Source of the DNA: JBCCGL01 sp039029275
GTDB lineage: Bacteria; Pseudomonadota; Gammaproteobacteria; JBCCGL01
Reading direction: 5' to 3'
Length of the DNA: 64,000 bases
Assembly (NCBI GenBank): GCA_039029275.1
Contig: JBCCGL010000015.1
Span: 72,682 to 136,681 of the forward strand
Shown here: positions 26,061-35,604 of the stretch, one piece after another
How the letters are laid out: the number at the start of each line of letters is the position of its first letter
Numbering within the stretch: the first letter of the stretch is position 1
The notes under the pieces: model-generated
Told to the model about the DNA's origin: nothing
The model's database searches: none
Seen by the model: only the letters and a program-made list of their open reading frames with translations
Made by a program: the position numbers and the translations under genes

Positions 26061-26507
26061 TCAGTGATCATGCGAATGATCGCTGCCGTGTTCGCTGTAG
26101 GCACCAGCCTCTGGCTCGAATGGCATTGTGTCTTTTCGTGGTTCGAGGCCAAGGCCGCGTATCATGTTGTCCAGCACATGATCGTGCTGGTAACGCACTT
26201 CGCCCGGCATTATTTGCAGCGGTACGTGGCGGTTGCCTAGGTGGTAGCAGGCGCGTGCAAGCAGGTGTGGATTGTCGGTGAGAACAACTGAGAGCAATTC
26301 GACTGCAGCGACAATTTTTACAAGTTCGCCATCGTCGCTTAGTAATAGATCGCCGCCGCGCATTATCGGCCCGCGATTCAGGAACACGCCCGCATCGCGC
26401 CCATCGTCAAGTGTCACCCGCAGTCGCGCGCGCACGCGGTCGTGTAACGCTAGCGTGACGCTGGCACTGGCGTCGCCGGACTCGATGCGCTGAGTGAGTT
26501 TGATCAC
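26061..26507 (-). CDS. ureE: Urease accessory nickel metallochaperone UreE
   Basis: 148 residues. The N-terminal peptide-binding domain is followed by the metal-binding domain (ACYHLGNRHVPLQI, and GEVRYQHDHVLDNMIRGLG with the conserved interfacial His), and the tail is His-rich (EHGSDHSHDH), as in nickel-storing UreE proteins. It delivers nickel to UreG. The start is GTG at 26507, three bases after the ureC stop; the longer open frame upstream is within ureC. The order ureC-E-F-G is the common proteobacterial one. Confidence 0.93.
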   Translation of the reverse strand: MIKLTQRIESGDASASVTLALHDRVRARLRVTLDDGRDAGVFLNRGPIMRGGDLLLSDDGELVKIVAAVELLSVVLTDNPHLLARACYHLGNRHVPLQIMPGEVRYQHDHVLDNMIRGLGLEPRKDTMPFEPEAGAYSEHGSDHSHDH

Positions 26508-26509
26508 GA

Positions 26510-28213
26510 CTAAAAAAGAAAATACCGTTGCGCCATAGGCAGAATATCTGCTGGCTCGCACGTCAGCAGCTCGCCGTCTGCGCGCACTTCATAGGTTTGC
26601 GAATCGACGTCAATCGTCGGCTGATAATCGTTTAATAGCATGTCGTCTTTTTTTACATCGCGACAGTCGCGCACCACTGTCACCTTTGACTTCAGATCTA
26701 GTTGTTCGTGAATACCTTCAGCGTACGCCGCCTGCGACAAAAATGTTGCACTGGTTTTCTCTCGCGCCCCGCCAAGCGCCCCAAACATGTAACGGTAGTG
26801 CACGGGTTGCGGTGTCGGGATCGACGCGTTCGGGTCGCCCATAGGAGCAGCGACAATCATGCCGCCTTTGATAATCAAACTCGGCTTGGTGCCAAAAAAC
26901 GCGGGTTGCCACAAGACCAAATCGGCTAATTTGCCCACCGCTATCGAACCGACTTCATGCGCAATTCCATGGGTCAATGCCGAATTAATCGTATACTTGG
27001 CGATATAGCGTTTTGCACGCTGGTTGTCGTGCTCCGCCGGATCGCCTTCGAGACTGCCGCGTTGCACCTTCATCTTGTGCGCGGTTTGCCAGGTGCGGCA
27101 GATGACCTCGCCAACGCGGCCCATCGCCTGCGAGTCTGAGGCGATCATGGAAAATGCACCGAGGTCATGCAGGATGTCCTCGGCGGCAATGGTTTCACGG
27201 CGAATGCGCGATTCGGCAAAAGCGATGTCTTCAGCGATCGACGGTGAAAGGTGATGGCATACCATTAACATGTCAAGATGCTCGTCGACCGTGTTTACCG
27301 TGTACGGACGCGTCGGATTGGTTGAGGACGGCAACACATGATTGAACCCCGCTGCCTTGATGATGTCGGGCGCATGACCGCCGCCTGCACCTTCCGTATG
27401 GAACGTGTGGATGGTTCGACCCTTCATCGCGTCGAGTGTGTGCTCTACAAAACCTGACTCGTTCAGTGTGTCTGTGTGGATGGCGACTTGAACATCCATT
27501 TCCTCGGCCACGGTCAAACAGGTGTCGATTGCCGCTGGTGTGGTGCCCCAGTCTTCATGCAGCTTCAGTCCAATAGCTCCAGCCGCGACCTGTTCGTGCA
27601 AAGGTTCAACTCGTGAGGCGTTGCCCTTGCCGAGAAAGCCAAGATTCATCGGCAGATCGTCGGCAGCTTGCAACATACGGTGGATGTTCCAGGGGCCGGG
27701 TGTGCACGTTGTCGCATTCGTTCCTGTCGCAGGGCCCGTGCCACCACCGATCATCGTCGTGATGCCTGACATCAGCGCCTCGTCAACTTGCTGCGGGCAG
27801 ATAAAGTGTATGTGCGGATCGACGCCACCCGCCGTCAGAATTTGGCCTTCGCCCGCGATCGCCTCTGTGCCAGGTCCAATGATAATATCGACGCCACCTT
27901 GTACGTCGGGATTACCTGCCTTGCCGATCGCCGTGATGCGACCGTTTTTGATGCCTACATCGGCCTTAACGATTCCCCACCAGTCCAAAATCAGAGCATT
28001 GGTAATAACAGTGTCGACGACATCATCCGCACAGCGCTGGCTTTGCCCCATGCCGTCGCGAATGACCTTCCCGCCGCCGAATTTAACCTCGTCACCGTAA
28101 ACGGTCTTGTCGTCTTCGACCTGAATGAACAATTCGGTGTCCGCCAGGCGCACTCGATCGCCGGTGGTTGGGCCATACATCTCGGCGTAGGCTTGTCTTG
28201 ATATTGATGCCAT
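26510..28213 (-). CDS. ureC: Urease subunit alpha
   Basis: 567 residues, exactly the canonical length. All nickel ligands fall on their canonical numbers: His134 and His136 (DPHIHF), the carbamylated Lys217 (GLKLHEDWG), His246 (VAIHTDT), His272 (FHTEGAGGGH) and Asp360 (MIASDSQAMGR). The catalytic flap His320 is in MVCHHLSPS. It hydrolyses urea to ammonia and carbamate in the cytoplasm. The start at 28213 overlaps the ureB stop (TGATG); an upstream in-frame ATG would add eight non-conserved residues. Nothing suggests inactivity. Confidence 0.98.
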   Translation of the reverse strand: MASISRQAYAEMYGPTTGDRVRLADTELFIQVEDDKTVYGDEVKFGGGKVIRDGMGQSQRCADDVVDTVITNALILDWWGIVKADVGIKNGRITAIGKAGNPDVQGGVDIIIGPGTEAIAGEGQILTAGGVDPHIHFICPQQVDEALMSGITTMIGGGTGPATGTNATTCTPGPWNIHRMLQAADDLPMNLGFLGKGNASRVEPLHEQVAAGAIGLKLHEDWGTTPAAIDTCLTVAEEMDVQVAIHTDTLNESGFVEHTLDAMKGRTIHTFHTEGAGGGHAPDIIKAAGFNHVLPSSTNPTRPYTVNTVDEHLDMLMVCHHLSPSIAEDIAFAESRIRRETIAAEDILHDLGAFSMIASDSQAMGRVGEVICRTWQTAHKMKVQRGSLEGDPAEHDNQRAKRYIAKYTINSALTHGIAHEVGSIAVGKLADLVLWQPAFFGTKPSLIIKGGMIVAAPMGDPNASIPTPQPVHYRYMFGALGGAREKTSATFLSQAAYAEGIHEQLDLKSKVTVVRDCRDVKKDDMLLNDYQPTIDVDSQTYEVRADGELLTCEPADILPMAQRYFLF

Positions 28214-28521
28214 CAGTCGAGGTCTCCCATTACACATGAATTAAAACCAAACACCCGGCGGTCACCCGCGTATTCGACGAGTTCCACCTCGCGCGACTGG
28301 CCGGGTTCAAAGCGCACGGCTGTGCCCGCAGGAATATTCAATCGACAGCCTCGACTGGCTTCGCGGTCGAATTCTAGGGCGGCGTTGGTCTCATAAAAAT
28401 GATAATGCGATCCAACCTGAATCGGCCGATCACCAGTGTTGGCGACGCTGACTTTTACAGTCGCACGCCCGTCGTTAATTTCGATGTCGCCGTCTGCGGC
28501 AAGAATTTCGCCAGGAATCAT
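28213..28521 (-). CDS. ureB: Urease subunit beta
   Basis: 102 residues beginning MIPGEILAADGDIEIN, the standard start of UreB, with GAGG eight bases upstream. Conserved segments IQVGSHYHFYETN and the C-terminal RRVFGFN are present. It is a structural subunit of the UreABC trimer. Its stop overlaps the ureC start. Confidence 0.97.
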   Translation of the reverse strand: MIPGEILAADGDIEINDGRATVKVSVANTGDRPIQVGSHYHFYETNAALEFDREASRGCRLNIPAGTAVRFEPGQSREVELVEYAGDRRVFGFNSCVMGDLD

Positions 28522-28536
28522 TGTGCGCACCTCAAA

Positions 28537-28839
28537 TCAGATAATCGGGTCGTGTACGGTGACCAGCTTGGTCCCATCGGGGAACGTCGCTTCGACCTGC
28601 ACGTCGTGAATCATGTCGGCAACGCCGTCCATCACGTCAGCACGCGTGAGCAGCGTGCGCCCGTAGTCCATGAGTTCGGCCACGGTTTTGCCATCGCGTG
28701 CACCCTCCATAATTTCCGCACTTATTAGTGCAATCGCTTCCGGGTGGTTGAGCTTTAACCCGCGTGCCTTGCGGCGTTCAGCCAGTAGTGCCGCAGTAAA
28801 AATCAGGAGTTTGTCTTTTTCGCGTGGTGTCAGTTGCAT
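28537..28839 (-). CDS. ureA: Urease subunit gamma
   Basis: 100 residues, the normal length, starting MQLTPREKDKLLIFTAALLAERR, with the conserved LNHPEAIALISAEIMEGARDG and the C-terminal FPDGTKLVTVHDPI. It is the small structural subunit of urease, encoded between ureD and ureB. Confidence 0.97.
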   Translation of the reverse strand: MQLTPREKDKLLIFTAALLAERRKARGLKLNHPEAIALISAEIMEGARDGKTVAELMDYGRTLLTRADVMDGVADMIHDVQVEATFPDGTKLVTVHDPII

Positions 28840-28865
28840 GTTTTCGATCTCGAAAATAAACTGGA

Positions 28866-29708
28866 TTACGTATTCCAGATGCGTGGGGTGTGGGGTACGC
28901 GACGCAGGAGCGGCTCGCGCAATGCATTCCAGACACCGCTAAAAATTCTTTTCGCATCTTCAGTGGAATCGCCAAGGTATCGCAGCACTAGCAAGTCGTC
29001 GATGAGTGTTGCACCCGCTTTCGTATAGAGCTCGCTCGCGATTACCTCGCGCGCGATGTCTATGTGTTCCGCTGATGAGCTGCTGAAAACTGCAGTGCCA
29101 CTAACTGCGTGGCCGCATAACAATGAGAGCCGTTTTCTGTTTTCATGACTCACTCTTAAACGCTCTATAACGCATGGTTTTTCCGCGCGCTGAATCATCA
29201 GGCTTGAATCGATTGCGCCTTCATCGAATACCTCGTTGATTACGGGACGGCCGAAGCAATGAATTTCCCACCATGCCAGTTTTGCTGATTCAGCAAGGTC
29301 GATGCGTGTAATGAGTTTGGCATGTGCACCCGGAAAAAATATATTCTCCTGGGGCAACCATTCGAGTGATGCGCCGCCTTGTATTTTCAACGATTGGTGT
29401 TGGATTGCTTCGGACCCGGCACTTCGGTAGAACTTCGTTGCACCGGGTGTCGTGACAAGCGCGCGCGCGCGATCTTCGACCGTGGCGTCGATGTTGAGCA
29501 AATCACCGCCAACAATTCCGCCAGGTGGATGCAGTAAGTAAAGATGACAAATGTCGCCTTCCGGGTAAAGCGGGCGTTGCAACGTGAGCGGGCCGTGACG
29601 CTCACGCGTGGCTAATACGGTTTTGCCATGGGATTCACGAAAACCAAGTCGCAAGTAGGCGGCCCAACCTTTATCGGTAGGCGCAATATCAGGTGCAGGT
29701 GCCAGCAT
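28866..29708 (-). CDS. ureD: Urease accessory protein UreD (UreH)
   Basis: 280 residues. Family landmarks are LHPPGGIVGGDLL, the TTPGATKFYRS strand and ASLEWLPQENIFFPGA. UreD binds the apo-urease and carries the nickel channel together with UreF and UreG. It lies 17 bp after urtE and 26 bp before ureA, so transport and hydrolysis genes are in one transcription unit. Confidence 0.95.
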   Translation of the reverse strand: MLAPAPDIAPTDKGWAAYLRLGFRESHGKTVLATRERHGPLTLQRPLYPEGDICHLYLLHPPGGIVGGDLLNIDATVEDRARALVTTPGATKFYRSAGSEAIQHQSLKIQGGASLEWLPQENIFFPGAHAKLITRIDLAESAKLAWWEIHCFGRPVINEVFDEGAIDSSLMIQRAEKPCVIERLRVSHENRKRLSLLCGHAVSGTAVFSSSSAEHIDIAREVIASELYTKAGATLIDDLLVLRYLGDSTEDAKRIFSGVWNALREPLLRRVPHTPRIWNT

Positions 29709-29725
29709 GTTTAATCATTGCGTTT

Positions 29726-30421
29726 TTAAACCGTCAGGTATTGTTTGATCAATTGGCCGTTGAGGTCTTGCATAGCACCGTCGGCGACGGATCTTCCCCG
29801 ATCCAAAATTACAAAGCTATCCCCGACGCGTCGAGCAAACGGCAGTTTTTGTTCTACGAGTAAGACGGTTAAACCTTGCTCGTCTATCAGGGTGCGAATA
29901 ATATCGCCAATCAGCGCCACTATGTTCGGTTGAATGCCCTCGGTAGGTTCATCCAGAATTAGCAACTTTGGATCGGTCACTAGTGCGCGGCCAATGGCGA
30001 GTTGCTGTTGCTGGCCACCAGAAAGGTCACCACCCCTGCGACCCAGCATGTCATTCAGCACTGGGAACAATTCGAAGACAATATCTGGAATTGTTTTCAC
30101 GCTATCGTTGCGTGCGGGCAATCCGATCAACAGATTTTCCTCAACCGTAAGCAGTGGAAAAATTTGACGTCCTTGTGGCACGTAGCCAAGGCCCACCGGT
30201 GCGCGCGCCTCGGCCGACTTCGATACGATATTCTCGTTTTGGTATTCAATCTCGCCGGAGCGGATCGATAACAATCCCATTAGGCACTGCAGTAGCGTGG
30301 TTTTGCCGACACCATTACGCCCCATCAACACTGTGCATTCACCAGCCGGAACGTGCAGATCGAGATCCCACAGGGTATGGGACTCACCGTAATACTGGTT
30401 GATTTTGATCGCACTGAGCAT
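29726..30421 (-). CDS. urtE: Urea ABC transporter ATP-binding protein UrtE
   Basis: 231 residues of the LivF/UrtE type. The Walker A motif is GRNGVGKTT, the signature LSGGQQQQLAIGRAL, and Walker B LLILDEPTEGIQPN. QYYGESHTLWDLDLHV at the N-terminus is characteristic of UrtE. It powers high-affinity urea uptake together with UrtD. The gap to urtD is only 2 bp. Confidence 0.95.
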   Translation of the reverse strand: MLSAIKINQYYGESHTLWDLDLHVPAGECTVLMGRNGVGKTTLLQCLMGLLSIRSGEIEYQNENIVSKSAEARAPVGLGYVPQGRQIFPLLTVEENLLIGLPARNDSVKTIPDIVFELFPVLNDMLGRRGGDLSGGQQQQLAIGRALVTDPKLLILDEPTEGIQPNIVALIGDIIRTLIDEQGLTVLLVEQKLPFARRVGDSFVILDRGRSVADGAMQDLNGQLIKQYLTV

Positions 30422-30423
30422 GG

Positions 30424-31251
30424 TTATTCTCCCAGATACACGTCGATAACCTGCTCATCGTTTTGAACCTGATCCATGCTGCCTTCGGCCAGCACACTTC
30501 CTTGATGCAGGACAGTAACACGTGAGTTCAGAGCGCGAACAAAGTCCATATCGTGCTCGACGACAACAATCGAGTGTTCGCCAGCAAGTGAGGCGAGTAG
30601 TGCGACGGTGCGATCCATCTCCTGATGTGTCATACCTGCGGCAGGCTCATCGACGAGCAGTAATAGTGGGTTTTGCATCAGGAGCATGCCGATTTCGAGC
30701 CACTGCTTTTGTCCGTGCGAGAGTGCACCGGCGAATTGTTTGTCGTGGTTTGATAAATCAGTCATCAGCAACACGTGTTCGATGCGGTCACGCTGTTCGC
30801 TGCTGAGTTGTGCGAACAGTGTAGGCAGGACATTTTTGGGGCCCACCATCGACAACTCAAGGTTCTCAAATACAGTGTGTGATTCAAAAACAGTTGGTTT
30901 TTGGAACTTTCGACCGATGCCGGCCTCAGCAATTTCCGGTTCGTCCATTTTCAACAGGTTGTGTCGTTGCCCGAACCAACAGGTGCCAGAGTCAGGGCGG
31001 GTTTTACCTGTGATAATGTCCATCATTGTGGTTTTTCCGGCACCGTTGGGGCCAATCACGCAACGTAGCTCCCCAACATCGACGTAAAAGTTGAGATTGT
31101 TGACGGCTTTGAAACCATCAAAACTCACGCAAACGTCTTCCATATACAGAGCGGTTCCATGTGTGAAGTCGGGTGCGGTAGCCTGCACATCAAGCATAAA
31201 GTCAAACACTCGGTCACGACGAGTCCATTCGCCAATTTGCGCATTAATCAT
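30424..31251 (-). CDS. urtD: Urea ABC transporter ATP-binding protein UrtD
   Basis: 275 residues of the LivG/UrtD type. The Walker A motif is GPNGAGKTTMMD, the signature LSHGQKQWLEIGMLL, and Walker B LLLVDEPAAGMTHQE. The start at 31251 overlaps the urtC stop by 8 bp and has AAGGAG just upstream. The open frame extends 47 codons further 5', but that stretch lies inside urtC and is not UrtD-like. Confidence 0.95.
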   Translation of the reverse strand: MINAQIGEWTRRDRVFDFMLDVQATAPDFTHGTALYMEDVCVSFDGFKAVNNLNFYVDVGELRCVIGPNGAGKTTMMDIITGKTRPDSGTCWFGQRHNLLKMDEPEIAEAGIGRKFQKPTVFESHTVFENLELSMVGPKNVLPTLFAQLSSEQRDRIEHVLLMTDLSNHDKQFAGALSHGQKQWLEIGMLLMQNPLLLLVDEPAAGMTHQEMDRTVALLASLAGEHSIVVVEHDMDFVRALNSRVTVLHQGSVLAEGSMDQVQNDEQVIDVYLGE

Positions 31252-32332
31252 GAACGGTCTCCTTTCTTCGGAAAATGCCGGCGATGCCGCGCGGCAATAG
31301 CATGGTGACAAGAACGAACATAGCGCCAAGCGCGAATAACCATGCATCGGGCAAGGCGCCGGTAAACCAGGTCTTGGCGTAGTTGACACCAAGGGCGCCC
31401 ATTACCGCACCAAAAAGCGTCGCACGACCGCCTATGGCTACCCAAACCACAACCTCAATCGAGTTAAGTGGCTGGAACTCGCTTGGATTGATGATGCCGA
31501 CCTGGGGCACATAAAGGGCACCCGCAATGCCAGCTAGTACCGCAGAAAACGTAAAGATCGCCAGCTTGACGTTTTCGACTCGGTAACCAACAAAGCGAGT
31601 GCGGTCCTCGGCGTCACGAATGGCGACTGCAACGCGCCCGAGTCGCGACACCACAATCGCTCGACACGCAAGATAGCCTAGCCCCAACGCGATACCGGAC
31701 GCGAGGAACAGCGCCAGTCGGGTGCCCTCGGATTGCAGGCTGAATCCAAGAATGTCTTTGAAGTCAGTTAGGCCGTTGTTACCGCCAAAGCCCATTTCGT
31801 TGCGAAAGAATGCAAGCATCAGCGCGTAAGTCATCGCTTGTGTGATGATCGACAGGTAAACACCTGTCACACGCGAGCGAAACGCAAACCAGCCAAATAC
31901 AAAGGCGAGCAATCCTGGTACGAGCATCACCATGAGCATCGCAAACCAAAACTGATCCATGCCGAACCAGTACCAAGGCAGCTCATGCCAGTTCAGAAAC
32001 ACCATAAAATCTGGTAGCTCGGGGTTTCCGTAAACACCGCGATCTCCAATCTGGCGCATCAGGTACATACCCATTGCGTAACCACCTAGCGCAAAAAAAG
32101 CTGCATGTCCGAGACTTAAAATTCCGAGGTAGCCCCAAACCAGATCGACTGCTACCGCGAGCAGAGCGTAGGTCAGGTACTTGCCGAGCAAGGTTATGGT
32201 GTAAGCGCCGATATGCAGTGGATTGTTTTCAGGTAGATTCGCCAGCATTGGCACGACGATAAGTACGGCGAGTAGCACGCCAAGGAAGATTTGTCCGCCG
32301 CGATCATCGCGCAATAGTCTTAAAGTCGCCAT
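31244..32332 (-). CDS. urtC: Urea ABC transporter permease UrtC
   Basis: 362 residues with multiple transmembrane helices, LivM-like. It contains the family segments DLVWGYLGILSLGHAAFFALGGY and the cytoplasmic coupling loop region VAIRDAEDRTRFVGY. It pairs with UrtB to form the membrane channel. The ATG at 32332 is the better start; it follows the urtB stop after 3 bp. Confidence 0.95.
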   Translation of the reverse strand: MATLRLLRDDRGGQIFLGVLLAVLIVVPMLANLPENNPLHIGAYTITLLGKYLTYALLAVAVDLVWGYLGILSLGHAAFFALGGYAMGMYLMRQIGDRGVYGNPELPDFMVFLNWHELPWYWFGMDQFWFAMLMVMLVPGLLAFVFGWFAFRSRVTGVYLSIITQAMTYALMLAFFRNEMGFGGNNGLTDFKDILGFSLQSEGTRLALFLASGIALGLGYLACRAIVVSRLGRVAVAIRDAEDRTRFVGYRVENVKLAIFTFSAVLAGIAGALYVPQVGIINPSEFQPLNSIEVVVWVAIGGRATLFGAVMGALGVNYAKTWFTGALPDAWLFALGAMFVLVTMLLPRGIAGIFRRKETVHD

Positions 32333-32335
32333 CAA

Positions 32336-33943
32336 TCAAGCCTCTACTGCGCGTCCCTTTTGTGGGAAAAGTCCACGCGGACGCTTTTGAATAAACAGGA
32401 TGACGAAGATAAGGATCAGAATTTTGGCCATGACCGCTCCGGCCCACGGTTCCATAAACTTGTTTGCAATGCCGAGGCTTAATCCTCCGACCAGGGTGCC
32501 CCATAGATTGCCAACACCGCCGAACACCACCACCATAAAGCTGTCGACGATATACGCTTGTCCAAGATTGGGGCCGACGTTGGTCAGCTGAGACAACGCT
32601 ACACCAGCCACACCGGCAATCCCCGATCCTAGCCCAAACGTGAGGGCATCGACGCGCGCGGAGTGCACGCCCATTGCGCGTGCCATGTTGCGGTTTTGCG
32701 ACACTGCACGCACCTGTAATCCCAGTCGCGTGTGCTTCAACACCAGAAACAGCGCCGCAAAAACCAGAAGGCAAAAAACGATGATATAAAGGCGGTTATA
32801 GGTGAGCGACAGCGCACTATTGATTTCCCATGAGCCGCTCATGAATTGAGGGTTTGCGACGGGCACGTTTTGTGGGGAGATCACTGTGCGGACAAGCTGT
32901 TGCAGGATTAAGCTCACTCCGAATGTTGCTAGCAGCGTTTCCAATGGGCGACCGTACAAAAACCGGATTACGCCCCGCTCAATGCCTACCCCGACCGTGC
33001 CCGAAACGAAAAACGCCGCCGGAATTGACAACAACAGAGCAAAACCCGGAAGGGTTGGCAGAAACTGCTGAAGTAAATACGTGGTGTAGGCACCGAGCAT
33101 AATTAATTCTCCATGTGCCATGTTAATCACGCCCATCACACCAAAGGTAATGGCCAGACCAATTGCCGCTAACACAAGCACAGATCCAAGGCTGAGGCCA
33201 AAGAACATGGTTTCGACATGCCCTAGCATGGCAACACGTGATTCGATGGTTTTCAAGGAACGTGTGGCCGCGATCTTGATTGCATCGCTGGGATCTGAAT
33301 CCGTCATTTTCTTGAGCTGATGACGCACCGCCGGTTGCAGATTAGCGCCAATTTCATCGATAGCGGCCAGACGCGTTTTGACATCTGCCGCGCTCAAGCT
33401 GGCGAGCAGCAGTACGTGTTCCATTGCGGTTTTTACCTCAGCGTTTGTTTCTGAATCCATTCGCGACAAAATTGTTTCGGCGTGATCGGGTGAAGGGCTG
33501 TCCAACATTGCCCGCACCGCTTTAAGTCGCAACTCCGGGTCGTCGCTGTCCAGATTGCGAGCGCCCAGTATCTGACTTATCAGACTGCGCAGCGAGTTGT
33601 TGATCACAAACTTTTTCAGTTTGCGCTTTTTGAATTCACCGAGCACTTCACCGTTGAGGGCGTCGGTAGCGATAAATTTCTTGTCCTGTTTATCTGTCCA
33701 AACCAGACGATTGGAGTTCTTGTGTAGCATCAGGCGCGCGTTTAGCAGCCCCTCGATGAGTTCATAACGCTGCGGATGATCCGTATTATTCAGCGCAACC
33801 AGTGCAGCTTCTTTGGCAGAGAAGTCTTTACCGATCAGTATTTCAAAGATTGGGTTGAGTTCGGGACTTCCGCTGTCGACTTTGCCAGCGATTGCTGGCT
33901 GATTGACTAAACACAAAAACAGTAAGCTGAGTATTCGTAACAT
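32336..33943 (-). CDS. urtB: Urea ABC transporter permease UrtB, with N-terminal periplasmic helical domain
   Basis: 535 residues. After a signal peptide (MLRILSLLFLCLVNQPAIAG) there is an about 200-residue soluble domain with HEAT-like alpha repeats (ELRLKAVRAMLDSP, VKTRLAAIDEIGANL). The LivH-type permease then starts near residue 250, with GLAITFGVMGVINMAHGELIMLGAY. This extended N-terminus is known in proteobacterial UrtB proteins; its role is not clear. The domain would face the periplasm and could touch UrtA. It is the first gene after the urtA terminator. Confidence 0.93.
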   Translation of the reverse strand: MLRILSLLFLCLVNQPAIAGKVDSGSPELNPIFEILIGKDFSAKEAALVALNNTDHPQRYELIEGLLNARLMLHKNSNRLVWTDKQDKKFIATDALNGEVLGEFKKRKLKKFVINNSLRSLISQILGARNLDSDDPELRLKAVRAMLDSPSPDHAETILSRMDSETNAEVKTAMEHVLLLASLSAADVKTRLAAIDEIGANLQPAVRHQLKKMTDSDPSDAIKIAATRSLKTIESRVAMLGHVETMFFGLSLGSVLVLAAIGLAITFGVMGVINMAHGELIMLGAYTTYLLQQFLPTLPGFALLLSIPAAFFVSGTVGVGIERGVIRFLYGRPLETLLATFGVSLILQQLVRTVISPQNVPVANPQFMSGSWEINSALSLTYNRLYIIVFCLLVFAALFLVLKHTRLGLQVRAVSQNRNMARAMGVHSARVDALTFGLGSGIAGVAGVALSQLTNVGPNLGQAYIVDSFMVVVFGGVGNLWGTLVGGLSLGIANKFMEPWAGAVMAKILILIFVILFIQKRPRGLFPQKGRAVEA

Positions 33944-33977
33944 TATTCTTATGCTTTCGTTATTGCGTTTTACACGC

Positions 33978-34006
33978 AAAAAACGGGAGCGCCATTTGGC
34001 GCCCCG
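33978..34006 (-). terminator. Intercistronic attenuating terminator between urtA and urtB
   Basis: On the minus strand CGGG-GCGCC pairs with GGCGC-(T)-CCCG around AAAT and is followed directly by TTTTTT. It is positioned 32 nt after the urtA stop, so part of the transcription should end here and leave excess UrtA message. Confidence 0.75.
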
Positions 34007-34037
34007 AAATACACATCACTCGGGGTGTCAAGAGGAG

Positions 34038-35333
34038 TTAGAAATTCTGTCCCGAGCACGTGCCGGTTTCGACGTTGTAGTTGCCGCAAGACAAAGGTGC
34101 ACGCCAGTCAGCCAAGAGGGTTTTAGAGTCAGGTAGGAAATCTGACCACGCGTCGCCGGCGACCAGACCAGATGTGCTATGGACAATGTCAAACTGCCCG
34201 TCGTCCTGAATCTCCCCAATCAAAACCGGTTTGGTAATGTGGTGGTTCGGCATCATTGCAGATATACCGCCAGACAGGTTAGGCGAGGTCACACCGATCA
34301 TGGCGTCGACGACTGCATCTGGCTCCACCGTGCCCGCCGCTTCGACTGCCTTTACCCACATATTAAAACCGATGTAGTGTGCTTCCATTGGATCGTTGGT
34401 TACACGGTCTTCGTTTTTCGTGAAGGCGTGCCAGTTGTCGATAAATTCTTCGTTAATATCAGCATCGATGCTCATGAAGTAGTTCCACGCGGCGAGATGG
34501 CCGACAAGAGGAGCAGTATCGATACCAGAAAGTTCTTCTTCACCAACTGAAAAAGCAACAACTGGAATGTCTTCGGCTGAAATTCCTTGGTTACCGAGCT
34601 CTTTGTAGAAAGGCACGTTTGCATCGCCGTTAATCGTAGAGACAACCGCAGTTTTGACACCAGTTGAACCGAACTTTTTGATCTCGGCAACAATCGACTG
34701 CCAGTCGGAGTGACCAAACGGTGTGTAGTTAATCATGATGTCAGATTCGCCTACGCCACTGTCTTTCAGATAGGCTTCAAGAATTTTATTGGTGGTTCGC
34801 GGGTAGACGTAATCGGTGCCCGCGAGAACCCATCGCTCGACGCCCTGTGCTTTCAGGTAGTCGACTGCGGGAATTGCCTGCTGGTTCGGAGCGGCGCCGG
34901 TGTAGAACACGTATTTCGACGACTCTTCACCTTCGTACTGAACCGGATAGAAAAGGGGTACTTTCAGTTCCTCGACAACCGGCAGAACTGATTTGCGAGA
35001 GACTGAAGTCCAGCAACCGAAAATCGCAGATACACCGTCTTTGGAAATCAGCTCGCGGGTTTTTTCAGCGAACAGCGGCCAGTTAGATGCCGGGTCAACG
35101 ACAACTGGCTCTAGCTGCTTGCCCAACAGCCCCCCTTTTTTGTTTTGCTCTTCGATCAGCATGAGCATTGTGTCTTTCAGCGTGGTCTCAGAAATCGCCA
35201 TGGTGCCGGAGAGCGAATGCAACACACCAACTTTGATCGTGTCAGCGGCGTTGGCCCATGATCCCGCTGTGATAAGTGCGGCAGCACTGACACCAGCCAG
35301 AGAATGTTTAAATAAATGTGAACGAAATTTCAT
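34038..35333 (-). CDS. urtA: Urea ABC transporter substrate-binding protein UrtA
   Basis: 431 residues. The signal peptide is MKFRSHLFKHSLAGVSAAALITAGSWANA, followed by the UrtA/AmiC-type fold: IKVGVLHSLSGTMAISETTL, then VVDPASNWPLFAEKTREL and GCWTSVSRKSVLPV. It captures urea in the periplasm. The start at 35333 is chosen because AAAGGG lies seven bases upstream. It is the first gene of the 12-gene urt-ure operon. Confidence 0.96.
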   Translation of the reverse strand: MKFRSHLFKHSLAGVSAAALITAGSWANAADTIKVGVLHSLSGTMAISETTLKDTMLMLIEEQNKKGGLLGKQLEPVVVDPASNWPLFAEKTRELISKDGVSAIFGCWTSVSRKSVLPVVEELKVPLFYPVQYEGEESSKYVFYTGAAPNQQAIPAVDYLKAQGVERWVLAGTDYVYPRTTNKILEAYLKDSGVGESDIMINYTPFGHSDWQSIVAEIKKFGSTGVKTAVVSTINGDANVPFYKELGNQGISAEDIPVVAFSVGEEELSGIDTAPLVGHLAAWNYFMSIDADINEEFIDNWHAFTKNEDRVTNDPMEAHYIGFNMWVKAVEAAGTVEPDAVVDAMIGVTSPNLSGGISAMMPNHHITKPVLIGEIQDDGQFDIVHSTSGLVAGDAWSDFLPDSKTLLADWRAPLSCGNYNVETGTCSGQNF

Positions 35334-35398
35334 CAGCATGCCCTTTGGTAGTTGAAAGTATTATTCGAATCGCATTTCAGCAATTCCTGAGCAGCTTC

Positions 35399-35416
35399 AA
35401 TCAACTAGTATGCCAA
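35399..35416 (-). promoter_or_regulatory. Possible sigma-54 promoter of the urt-ure operon
   Basis: On the minus strand TTGGCATACTAGTTGATT resembles the TTGGCAC-N5-TTGCTT consensus, with the GG intact but GA instead of GC in the -12 element. It would place the transcript start about 55-60 nt before urtA. Sigma-54/NtrC control fits a nitrogen-scavenging operon. Confidence 0.4.
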
Positions 35417-35598
35417 TTATTAATTATCAATAAAAACAAATAGATATATTTATTTTCCAGCGATGGAACGGTTTTGTACGTTCAATCATTGTGCGTAATT
35501 TCTCCATCGTGGAAATTATTGGTGCATGCGCGCCAAGCTATTGTGTGCGCTTTCGTCGCGTTGAACTTTTTTGTAAAACATAGCGCTCGGCGTTCCCC

Positions 35599-35604
35599 TA
35601 TAAT
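35599..35604 (+). promoter_or_regulatory. Candidate -10 box of a trpDC promoter
   Basis: A perfect TATAAT lies 36 bp before the trpD ATG. The sequence 17-18 bp upstream (AAAACAT) is a poor -35, so the promoter may need an activator. It would make trpDC independent of trpG. Confidence 0.35.

Noticed and set aside
25343..26152. UreF with a 48-residue N-terminal extension
   Set aside because: The extension overlaps ureE and is not conserved; the family start fits the ATG at 26008.
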